Below are positions 37,360 through 49,000 of a stretch of DNA of 64,000 nucleotides, piece by piece. The notes beneath the pieces are model-generated. The model searched no databases and was not told where the DNA came from. It saw only the letters and a list, made by a program, of their open reading frames with translations. The position numbers were made by a program, and so were the translations under genes. The stretch is from Asterias rubens. Taxonomy: Eukaryota; Echinodermata; Asteroidea; Forcipulatida; Asteriidae. The DNA lies in assembly GCF_902459465.1 (NCBI RefSeq), contig NC_047070.1, positions 1,736,001 to 1,800,000 on the forward strand, written 5' to 3'. The stretch's first letter is position 1. Every line of letters begins with the position of its first letter.

Positions 37360-37396
37360 CTAGCGGGTTGCCGCGCTTCGCGCGGCACCCCGCTAG
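37360..37396. repeat. GC-rich perfect-loop hairpin, 37 bp
   Basis: Two 17-base arms (CTAGCGGGTTGCCGCGC and GCGCGGCACCCCGCTAG) pair at 16 of 17 positions around a TTC loop, in AT-rich surroundings. Both ends are CTAG. It could be the terminal hairpin of a rolling-circle (Helitron-like) element, but no Rep/helicase gene is visible. Confidence 0.6.
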
Positions 37397-38374
37397 ATGA
37401 GGAGGATTCTAGTAATAATACAAATGTTGTAAAAGGTAATGTGGGGTAAGGGAGGTATTCTTACAGGTAATAATCATTTCGTAGGATTGGATTAGAAATT
37501 ATACTTATAATCGGTATTGAATATTGTCATTAATGTTGTATTTTGATAAATTGTTGAGCGTGCACGACATAGTTGTTAAACGTCGCCTCCCCTCCTCACC
37601 TTCTCTCTCTTGCGTTCTCCAACTAAAGGAATTAGTGTTTGTTTCTGGAATTGAGCTTTAACATTTGGGAAGGGTATACTTGGCATGATATGTAGGGTTT
37701 TACGTGATATTTTAGTGTTGATCGAGCGGGCCTACGCATTATCCCATTCGACTGTTTTATTCTTTATAAGAGATGTTAAATTTGCATCGGGGATAAAGAA
37801 TATGAATTTTGGTTTTTACCCATACACCGATGTGTGTTAGCACTGCTGACACTCAGTGCATACCCAGTACTGTTTTATTCTTATTTAACTACAGAGTACA
37901 ATAAAACAACAAACATGGGATACTTCCATTACAAAATAGGCGTTATGATTGGGTTACGAAATAAATGTAGAGTTCAAAGACTGGTTCAGGGGTTTGAATA
38001 ATAAATGTAAAATTTAATTTATTGCCTGATAGATATTCAGTCGCTATTACTTTTCCAAAAGGCCAATACAAAAATATGTTTAGAGCCCCCCCCCCCCGCT
38101 TTTTTTTTTTTTAATGGTCGCCTTTTTTTAACTATAAAAAGGGAGACATTTTAACGATCTCAGACGGGAAAAAAACAACTTTGAATAATAATCATAGCCG
38201 ATTGTTTTTCAAAACGTGTCCTCCTCCTTCCTTTTTTCAAAAAAGACATGTTTTTTCGCCTTATCGATTTTTGCAAATTTAGATTTTGCTTAATATTGGA
38301 GAGTGACAGAGGGCTAGAGGGCTGGGTAGTAGTATACATTTGTTTTTTTGGAAAAGTTTGATTGTTTTATATAA

Positions 38375-38760
38375 TGCTCTTAAAGATGCTATGTCAGATT
38401 TTTTGCCCCAAACATTAAAAACTAGATTTTTTGAGTGAATGGTATTTCAAAGAGTATCACCCGCTATAACGAGAAAAAGTTAAGCTTTTAATTGTAATGG
38501 TCAGGAACCATGACAACAATTTTAAACGTTTCTTATAAAACACATAAGAATTGGTCTCGTGATATTGTCATGATCCAGACAAAAACTAATTTTGAGCACT
38601 TGATTTCACTGCTACTAACGATTGGCGGACTTTTTCGAGCAATGGCTCAAAAATGAAAGCTTGTAACTTTCTCGACCCCCATCAAAATACCTATTGAATT
38701 TTAAATCAAAACCTTGGGGTCAAATTGGCCAAAAATCTGACACAGCATCTTTAAAGTTAG
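38375..38760. repeat. Probable foldback element (AAAGATGCTATGTCAGATTT)
   Basis: The left edge AAAGATGCTATGTCAGATTT is complementary to the right edge, AAATCTGACACAGCATCTTT, for 20 bases with one mismatch. The interior is not symmetrical and not coding. Confidence 0.7.
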
Positions 38761-39133
38761 ATTATAATAAAACACATCTTGTAGGCCTAGCCTGAAACTG
38801 ATATATATATTGTTCCGTAACCCTACTAGAAGCAATAATTTTAATTTCTAAATGATATTATTATGTTGTGATTATTTTCAACCACTTTTTGTAGCTTTGT
38901 TTTCCTGTCAGACGACAGAAAAGTTTTCCTAAAGTCCTCTTTCGATGTCCGCCCGATTCCCCCCCCCCCGTGAGGTCCTGCCGAAAATACCTATAAATCC
39001 GTCGCAATCTATCTCACATCTCAAACCTATCGCAAGCGCATTTTAACAGGGGTATTTAGACATCGAAGCCCCCTACCTTTAACCCCACCACCCCCCCAAA
39101 AAAAAAAAAAAAAAATAATAATAATAATAATAA

Positions 39134-39550
39134 TATAGGTTTTCTCGGTCAAATTCGGGAAAAGAGCAGCCAATTTCATTTTCACGCTTTCGAATTAAAG
39201 CTGTTTTGCCTCTCCAGCTGTTACTGCGTTTCAAATTCAGAATTCGGCCATTCAATTTCGCTTTGAGTCGAGTCAAATTCCTTCAGCTCTCTGTTCAATT
39301 TAGCATAAAATCGCCATTCTTTTTCGTGACACACACGCCTCAAGAAGCGTCTGCGAATTTGAATGCTGCTTTGATGAATTGTTAAATTGAATGATTATTT
39401 TGTTAAATCGAATGACGCAACATTACATTTGACTAATCATAAAACGAAATCGAATGACGCTTTTCAGTAGCATTTGATTTCGCGCGAAATAGAATAGCTT
39501 GGTAGTTAAATTGGCTGCTCTTTTTCCGAAATTGACCGATAAAACCTATA
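39134..39550. repeat. Foldback element inserted in an (AAT)n microsatellite
   Basis: The left end TATAGGTTTTCTCGGTCAAA and right end (complement TATAGGTTTTATCGGTCAAT) pair through GCAGCCAATTT. On both outer sides runs of ATA/AAT triplets (39116-39134 and 39548-39570) continue. The element is about 417 bp long with no coding potential. Confidence 0.78.
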
Positions 39551-40035
39551 ATAATAATAATAATAATAATTATGGTTTGTGGTGTTCTGTTGAATTAAAT
39601 AAATTTTATAAAACATTCTCCGGAAACCTTTCTTGTAAATTCTCATGTTTGGATACTTGAAGAGGCGCACACGAATGATTTTGGTTCCGTGTGGTTCAAT
39701 TGCAACACCGCCCTCACTCGGTAACAGATCATTTTCCATTAATTTGCATAACAGTAGCGTAGCAACGGTAACAATGAACTACCGCGCTAGAGATGGTCAA
39801 AAGTTGAACTTCAAAATGTACCCGAAAACATAATCCTACAAATATACACAAAAATACACAAAGGTTACCCAATACGCTCAAATATGTTTTATCTAATCTT
39901 TTTGTTATCCTTTGAGTTAAAGTTTGTTTGGAATTTTCTATAAACAGTTGAAACTGTCCAAATAAAGACTGGCGGATGAATTAGGTAGTGGTATGGGATT
40001 TGTAGTTCCGGCCGGCCGTAAACATTGTGACCAAA

Positions 40036-43000
40036 ATGGCGACCAAAATGTCATTCGGGAATTTATTTCACGGTAAACTCGGCGCTAGCGGGGCTGCCAG
40101 TGGGCAGGCTAGCGCCGATGTGACGCCAGAATTGCATCTGAAGATGTCAAAGAAGATCGCACAACTCACAAAGGTAAGTGGCATTAACAAAAATCTTGTA
40201 AATCGGTAAAACTTAATTGCAAAATAATTTGCACTCTACGCCTCGTATTAATGAACGGGAAGTCGTGTATTTCCGACACATGTACCCTGATGATGAGCTG
40301 ACACGACTTGAGTAAGTTGAGTTGGGTCCTACTAACCGTATTAAAGTCGACAACAACCGACAACGCAGACGTTTGTAATTTTTCTGCTGAGTCTGGCTCC
40401 CAGTCCGACTCAATCCGAGCCTGAACTGAATCTGATTAAAATTAGTCATGAAAGTTCAAGTGACATCAAAACAGCCACGAGTACAGAGTATTTATGAGTA
40501 AGAATTTCATTGTCAAAATTGTTCGAAGGGGATTTCGAAATTGTTCTGGGATTTTTTGAGTAATTTGGCAAAAAATGTGCGTAATTATTGTGCTGTACAT
40601 TGATAATATTGTGTTTTTCTAAAAATAACTTTGGTTTATATAGATTTAAAAAACAATATAAGGCTCCCCTGAAACTTATTAGTTTCTAGAATTGTACATT
40701 GTGTTCAGTTCAGAATATACAATACAATTACAAATCAAACTGAAGTTATTGCTTTCTGAACATTCAGAAATGGTCTAATGAACATTCTGAAAATGTATTG
40801 TTTGTGTTTTGCCCCAAGCTAGACTTTTTGATATATGAAGTTTCACAAAAAGAATGACTGAAAAAGAGTGGGAATAAGCTTTTCTCCAAGTTTACTTGAT
40901 CCATTATTTCAGTAGCTGTGTGAATGTTTGTCTTGAATAAAAAAAAAAGTATATTATATAGTAACTTTTATTTCAACACGATTTCTCTGTGTTTAGGTTA
41001 TCTATGCATTAAACACCAAGAACGATGAGCACGAAGCAGTTGTCAATAGTCTGAAAGAAACTCATGAGCAAGAACTTCAACAGCTCGTTCTTCAAACCAA
41101 AGATAAGATCGCTTCCTACCAGAATCGCATCGGCCAAGAAGCGGAACTCCGTCAAAGAATATCATCCTTGGAAACATCACTGAGAGACCATGAAAACCAC
41201 AGACAAAATGCAATAGTACAATTCACCGATTTCAAACGTCAAGCCGAGCAGAGAGAATCAAATCTCAAAGCAGATCATTCTCAAACTGTACTCGGTTTAT
41301 CGCAAGATCTCCTTGCAATCAAGAGGAACTTTGAAGAGAAATTGAAGCAGTTTGAAGATACGAGACGTAGGACTGAATTAGAACGAATTAACAACATTTC
41401 AGAGCTGCGCAAAACACATGCAACAGAAGTGGATGAATTGAAACAATGTTTAGAATCTAACCAGAATGGTCTTACTCAAGAAAGGCAAGATCTCATCGAT
41501 CAGTACGAGGCAAACATTAAGAAACTTCATGAGCAGTTTGACGAGCTTCAAAGGGAAAAGAATCAATCCTCTGAAGACTATGAGGCAAAACTAAGCAAAG
41601 CTCAAGCTTTCTATGAAAGAGAACTCGCAGCATTACGAGATGGTGAACTGCGTAAGAATGCTGAAGATTGGAGAGAGAAAGAGGCCGTTCTTAGAAGACA
41701 ATATTCTGAGAAACAACACGAAATGGAGAATCAGATTGAAGGTCTGTCGATGCAACTTGCTGTGTGTGAGGAGGATTTGGTCTTGAGTAAGGAAAAATTA
41801 TTGAAGGCAGAAAATGAGCTCAAATCCAAGGAAAGTGATTCAAGCAGTTATAGCCAACAGGTAACTATTTTTCTTTCCTTTTCATTCCATTGGTTTCAAT
41901 ATCAAGCAGGCCTGTATGCTTCATTTGTGAAAGGGCAAGGGCACGGATGCATTTGCTCCTTGGTGACGGGCACACTAGTGTCAGGTCTAGGAAAATGCAA
42001 ATTTATACTGGAGCATTTCAAGGGCACCAATGCATTTGCTCCTTGGTGATGGGCACTCTTTAGTGTTAGGTCTAGGAAAATGCAAATTTATACTGGAGCA
42101 TTTCAAGGTCACATATGACCAGGGGGCATGGCATTGTGAAGTATTGAAACTACAAGGGAAACTGACCCAGTTAAATTAAAAAAGTTTTCCGGTTGATCGA
42201 AGATAAGTTTACTAGGTAGACAAGATTTGAATTATGCAATCTTTAAAACAAGGACATTGACAAAATAGGGAGACTGCCAACTTTACGGCTAGAAAGCTCG
42301 TTTGGTAGAGTGCCGGCATTTGTAACCCAAAATTATCTTCAGCAAAATCAACTGTATTTTTGTTTTAGATATTTTAAAAATATTTTCATTGAAAGCACCA
42401 CTTACAATTTAGAAGTTGTCACAACCCAATTAGAACGGGCCAACAACTATAACAACATCCACAAATGATTGTTAAACATGGTTATTATTTGTCTTTATGA
42501 GGAAACTATTTTAGTGAACAAGCAATGAGCCCACAGATTTGAGCTTATTTCTACACACAGTAGCAAACTACTTATTATAGCTTAGCTTAGAGGGACTTAA
42601 AAATCTAGCTTAAAAGCAACCATTTGTGCTCAGAGTGGTATTTGGAACTTCTTATGTGTCAACAAAGGATGTGTCAACAATTAGAAAAGCTATCCTCCTC
42701 TGCTGTTTAAGCCCCTATCATCATGTGGCCTTGATTGACTCGACTGTTCTCTAAAGAATGCTTCTTACTGTACAAATCACAGGAAAGATTTGCTTTAAAG
42801 GCACTGGACACTTTTGGTACTCAAAATAATTGTTAGCATGAAAACTTACTTGGTATCGAGCAATGGAGAGCTGTTGATTTGTGTGGATCATTGTATTCTA
42901 CTTATTGCAATATCTCTCTAACCAATATGCATTTTATAACAAACGACTTTTATAGACCAACTCGTTCGATCCAATGCAACGTGTCCCTTTAAGTAGTTTT

Positions 43001-46000
43001 GTAGTTTTGAGAAAGAAGTAATTTCTTACTCAAGTATTAAAATGCTCACAGGCCCGAAGTCTTTTAGCATCTTTGTATCTAAAAACACACAAATTTTTGC
43101 AACAAGGGTGTTTTTTCTTTCATTATTTTCTTGCAACCTCGACGACCAATCAAGTTTAAAACTTCACAGACTTGTTATTTTACGCATGTTTTGGGATACA
43201 CAAAGTACAAACTGGTCTTTGACACTTACCAAAGGTGGCCAGTGTCTTTAAAGGGAAACAGATAACTCAAATTGTCTCATGATGATATTTTTATCTTTAT
43301 TTATTGTAATCCATGGAATGTGAGGAGGGGGGGGGGCACTTCATTCAATAGGCATTACAATTTATTATAATATTACATTTCTTTTTCCATGATTCCAGGA
43401 TTCCAATAAGTGCATTTAAGGCTTACTTCATATGTACATTATTCCTATTGATATATTTTAAAGTTAAATGGCAACCTAAATACCAAAGCTGGAATCACGA
43501 TGGGGGCAGTTGCCTTCGTTGTCCAGATGCCCAGTGGCTTCAGAATGTTCCCCGCTGACTTTTATTTCAAAACATTGTGCTGTTAAAAATATCAGGGCAG
43601 ATGTACTGGTACCTGCTGTGTTTTGCAAACTTCTTGCTGGCTAAAATAATCCTATCCTCTGATTTTGGCAAGCTGGCGCCTACATGTACTGCACATAATA
43701 AACATCTAAATAATCCTGTCAGTGTCTAGTCCCATACAAGACAGCTTTAAGATTGTCCTAGTACAGTAGTATTTAGATGGAGCCAAAGAGAATGATTAGC
43801 ATATTGGGCAGATAATAGCTGGAGAGGCAGGAGAAGTATCAACATAGAGTAAGGGTCTCAACAAGGGACTTCTATCAAGGCCAGACACTTGATAGACTGG
43901 TGTGATAAGGCAGTAAAGTGGTACATATTCATGCAGATGGTTAGTCTTGGTGCAAGACGTTCTTATTGAGTTCCAAGGTCAACCTCTATGGTAAACACCA
44001 TAGGCCCCATTCACTCACTGCTACACACGTTAATAACAACTTCTTGAACCAAGACTAGCAGATAGTTTGCAGAGCTGAAGGAAACTTAGCTTAGTAAACA
44101 TGGCCAACAATGTTCAGCTGTAGCTACTCCTCAATGCTAAATCGCCTTGAGTGTCACTGAGCGAAGGATACTTATAAGCTGTATTAGAAGCCACTATTAT
44201 GTAAAGTAGCAACCTGCCACACCCCTTCATTCCAGAGGGTTGATATAAAGTGTGGTTATGATTTTAACATATTTGAGAAGACAAATTATTTTGGCACTGG
44301 ACACTATCAGTAATTACTTAAAATATTTATTAGCATAAAACCTTACTTGCTAACGAGCAATGGAGAGCTGCTGATAGTATATACATCAGCTGCTGATGTG
44401 AGAAACAGCTCCCTCTGAAGTAGGCCTAACATAGTTTTGAGAAATAACCAATTGACTTCGACAACCAATTGACCTCAATTTTTCATAGGTTTGTTCTTTT
44501 ATGCATTGATGTTGAGATACACCAAGTGAGAAGACTGTTTTTTGACAATTGACAATAGTGAATGAACAGTGTCTTTAAAGGGTTTGGGTACTGTTTGTAG
44601 GACACAAAACACAATGTCCACAGATTTGCATTTGGTGTAGAAAGCATCCCTTAGAATATTAGTTGCCGAGGTTAAGCTTGGGCGATATGATATTATCGAA
44701 TATCGCGATATTAATTTGGAAACGATTTCGATATCGGATGGATTTGGTTTTAATCGAAATATCGATATATCGCGATATATCGCGATAATCTTGCACCCCA
44801 TAGGTTTGGAGTAAAACCAGAAGAATAGGTCATTAGAACACCTCTCTTAAGCTATGACTGTCTCTTCTACAACTTTCACTTGGAGTTTGAAGACTGATGA
44901 TGTCAAATTTAATTAATCGCGATTATATCGAATATCGCGATATATTGTCGGCGATATATCGTGAATAAAACAAAATCGATATCGCCCAAGCTTAGCCGAG
45001 GTGCTCTAGTATTTTTTAGGAATGAGTAAAACAATGTCACAAAAATAGTGTTTGTCTAAGGAGTTGCTTAGAGGCTGGTAACAAAAAATTAATGAAAACA
45101 TTCACTTTGAAACACAACCTTGTGAAATTCTGTTTGATTTCTGAACGAAGAGAAAACACAATTGAAATCTTTTACACACTGAGTTTATATTGTCTGAATT
45201 AAAATATATCTGTGAACCAATTATCAAAGAAAATAATTAATCATGACTGTCTCTTCAGGAATGTGTTAATTAGTCTATTAAATGATAGAAATGTAATGTG
45301 TGCACATCACCTAGCAATGACCAGACAAAACGGACCTACAAAATCTCAACAGATATTACATTTTAAATTGAACTTGTAAATTATATTTGTGTGTTCTGGG
45401 AAGATGTTGATGCATACTAAAAAGATTTTTAAATCTCAGGGCGACTTGAAAATAAAATTGTGTTGCATGTAAACATATTTACTGAACGTTTGATTTGATT
45501 TTCTGTGGAACTACATCGATTTGGTTCTGGGTGCATTAGTTCTAATGCAAACTATGATACCCAGTAAGAAAATAATGAAACTGTGCAGAAAAAATAAACT
45601 GTAGTATGAAAGGTGAAATTCTTAAGTCACTCTGGGTAAGGAGTGCTCGCTTCAATGATTGATAGTGAAAGCATAAACATAGGAAGACAGCTTGGAATAC
45701 TCAAAAAAAAAAAAAAAAACGATGAACGAGAAATTAAATGCCAACTGTGCAATGTGTGCATGTGGACTTCAGGCCTGGAATTTGATCTTTGAAAGGGCAA
45801 GGCCATTTCATTTTGCAAAGAGCGCTTCCATTGAATATTATGGTCTACTCTATTGAGAACTTTGGAAAGAGCACCAAGGCCAATACTGGGAGCAACGAAG
45901 GCCATGGCCTCCTGGGCACCTTGGCCTGTGTGTAATTCCAGGCCTAGGACTTTAAGGAGTGAATTTAGGCCCAGTGACCAGGGGTAATAATGTGAAGTGC

Positions 46001-46045
46001 TTTGGGCCGCCCTCCTGGTGTGAAAACCGCTATATAAAAACTGGC

Positions 46046-46078
<33 letters not shown>

Positions 46079-49000
46079 CATTGTGAAATAGGGACAATCT
46101 ATTAATGTCACTAACTATAAAGTTTCAATTCATAACTCTACCCTTTCCTTCTTCTTTTTTCTAACATCAAAAATCATTTTCCTCTTTTAAAAACAATTGC
46201 AGGAATGTTCTTGTTAATGAATGCTTTTGAAAAGTGAAAGACAGTGTACCAAACATCATTTATTTTACCAACATAAAACTGTTGACAAATTAACAAAAAA
46301 CATTGCTTGGATCAGCTTAATTCCTCTTTTTATATTCCCATTTGTGCCATTCAAACTTGAAAAGATAAAAACATGTAGCCTAATTCCCTCTTTTTTGGTG
46401 AAGTTACAGGTGCATGCCTGAATAATACATGAAACCATAATCTGATTTTCAATGATATAAACAACATCTTAAAAATAGGTTTGTCAAAAAAGGTTGTCAA
46501 TAAATTTGTACTTATTTTGATGCTGTCTATTCAAACAACTTTTTGTGGGTTTTTGAATAATTTTTTGATATTTTATGACTTGTCTGTCCTACAGCTTCTT
46601 GAGGCAAAGCAAGATTCATCTCAAGCAATGACAAGATTAAAACAGATTCAAGGAGAACTAGCAGCATCCAGAGAAAGATGCCAAGACCAGGCTAATGATC
46701 TTATCAAAAAATCAAGTAAGTAATGACCTTCTTAAGGGGTGATAATTTTCTCCTACTTAAAACTGCTCTGGTCTTAATGTTTAAACCAACTCAAAATAAA
46801 CAGCTATGCACAAGCATGCATTTAGCAAACTTTCCACCATGACTCCTCTTAAATCCTTCACAATCCAACCCATTGGTCTCCCTGAATTTGAAATAACCAT
46901 GAACAAACATTCCAATTTTGTTCATTCAATCGAAAATAGACAGCTTTTTACTAGCACAACATTTGGCAAACTTTCAAAACCTCTACAGTCCAACCCATTG
47001 CTCTCTCTGAATTTGATGGATTCCTTAGTAGACAAACTAACCATTGGTAAACATTCCAAAGTTGTTAGTATTCACAAGTCTGGATTAGTCCACCTGATTT
47101 TAAACAAGAATTAACATAAATGTATCTTTCTGATTCATTAATGGTATCAATCACAACCAGTATAATATGCAAAGAAATTTACACTCAAATACTCTTACTT
47201 TTACATTTCAAAAAATGTATTATTCACATCCAAATGGAAGAAATATCAGCATTTTAAACAAGTAGGTTGCACAGTTTCTGATAGCCCACAGGGCAAGTTG
47301 AGAGGTGGTGTTTACTAGCCTGTAGCAGTTTTGACTAAACAATGTATGCCAGGCTAGCCTGTAGCAGTTTTGACTAAACAATGTATGCCAGGCTAGCCTG
47401 TAGCAGTTTTGACTAAACAATGTATGCCAGGCTAGCCTGTAGCAGTTTTGACTAAACAATGTATGCCAGGCTAGCCTGTAGCAGTTTTGACTAAACAATG
47501 TATGCCAGGCTAGCCTGTAGCAGTTTTGACTAAACAATGTATGCCAGGCTAGCCTGTAGCAGTTTTGACTAAACAATGTATGCCAGGCTAGTCTGTGGCA
47601 GTTTTGACTAAACAATGTATGCCAGGCTAGCCTGTAGCAGTTTTGACTAAACAATGTATGCCAGGCTAGTCTGTAGCAGTTTTGACTAAACAATGTATGC
47701 CAGGCTAGCCTGTAGCAGTTTTGACTAAACAATGTATGCCAGGCTAGCCTGTAGCAGTTTTGACTAAACAATGTATGCCAGGCTAGTCTGTAGCAGTTTT
47801 GACTAAACAATGTATGCCAGGCTAGCCTGCAGCAGTTTTGACTAAACAATGTATGCCAGGCTAGTCTGTAGCAGTTTTGACTAAACAATGTATGCCAGGC
47901 TAGTCTGTAGCAGTTTTGACTAAACAATGTATGCCAGGCTAGCCTGTAGCAGTTTTGACTAAACAATGTATGCCAGGCTAGCCTGTAGCAGTTTTGACTA
48001 AACAATGTATGCCAGGCTAGCCTGTAGCAGTTTTGACTAAACAATGTATGCCAGGCTAGCCTGTAGCAGTTTTGACTAAACAATGTATGCCAGGCTAGTC
48101 TGTAGCAGTTTTGACTAAACAATGTATGCCAGGCTAGCCTGTAGCAGTTTTGACTAAACAATGTATGCCAGGCTAGCCTGTAGCAGTTTTGACTAAACAA
48201 TGTATGCCAGGCTAGCCTGTAGCAGTTTTGACTAAACAATGTATGCCAGGCTAGTCTGTAGCAGTTTTGACTAAACAATGTATGCCAGGCTAGTGTTAAG
48301 GGCGAGCCTTGGGCCAAATTTCATAAAGCTGCTAAGCTCAAAAATTTGCTTAGCATGAAAGTTGTTCCTTGATAAAAACACAGGATTACCAACCAAATTT
48401 CCACGTGATTTTCATGATAAGCAAACAACAGTTAAATACCAGTAACAAGCCGTATGCAACAAATGGAAATTAGGTTGGTAATCCTGTTTTTTGTCAAGGA
48501 AGAAATTTCATTCAAATTGTTGTGCTCAGCAGCTCTATGAAATTGGGCCCTGGTTTAATTGTTTTACATGAGGCTCTGATGTGTTTTACAATAACAGGCA
48601 AGATTGGTACCCTGGAAGCCACCAGATTGAGTAATGAATCAACGATAAATGACCTCCGAGCGTCTCTTGCCAAACTAGAAGACAAACTTCAATGGATGGA
48701 GAAGGAGCGACAGAGTCTTGAAAGCAGCAAAAAGAATCTCTCTCAGGAGCAGAGCAGTCAGCTTCGATCTCTGGAAAAGGTACGTGTTTGTGCATGGTTG
48801 GTATTTAAAGACAGTGGACACTACTGGTAATTGTCAAAGACCAGTCTTCTCACTTGGTGTATCTCAACATATGCATCAAATAACAAACCTGTGAAAATTT
48901 GAGCTCAATTGGTCGTCGAAGTTGCGAGATAATAATGAAAGAAAAAACACCCTTGTCACACGAAGTTGTGTGCGTTCAGATGGTTGATTTCGAGACCTCG

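Larger units (their letters stand above)
36735..39133. other. Spacer between Not and FAM184A, no gene seen
   Basis: No exon is supported. It holds homopolymers (G run at about 37297, C runs at about 38088 and 38959, A run at about 39098) and a GC-rich hairpin at 37360-37396. The 38360-38760 stretch (TCTTAAAGATGCTATGTCAG ... CTGACACAGCATCTTTAAAG) is bounded by inverted words and may be another foldback element of about 385 bp. Confidence 0.45.

Noticed and set aside
45627..46097. 156-codon minus-strand frame with a poly-Asn start
   Set aside because: It is a read-through of an (ATT)n tail and SINE sequence.
47220..48317. 365-codon minus-strand open frame with LAWHTLFSQNCYR repeats
   Set aside because: It is created by a 39-bp minisatellite inside an intron of FAM184A; the unit is a multiple of three and the peptide has no domain.
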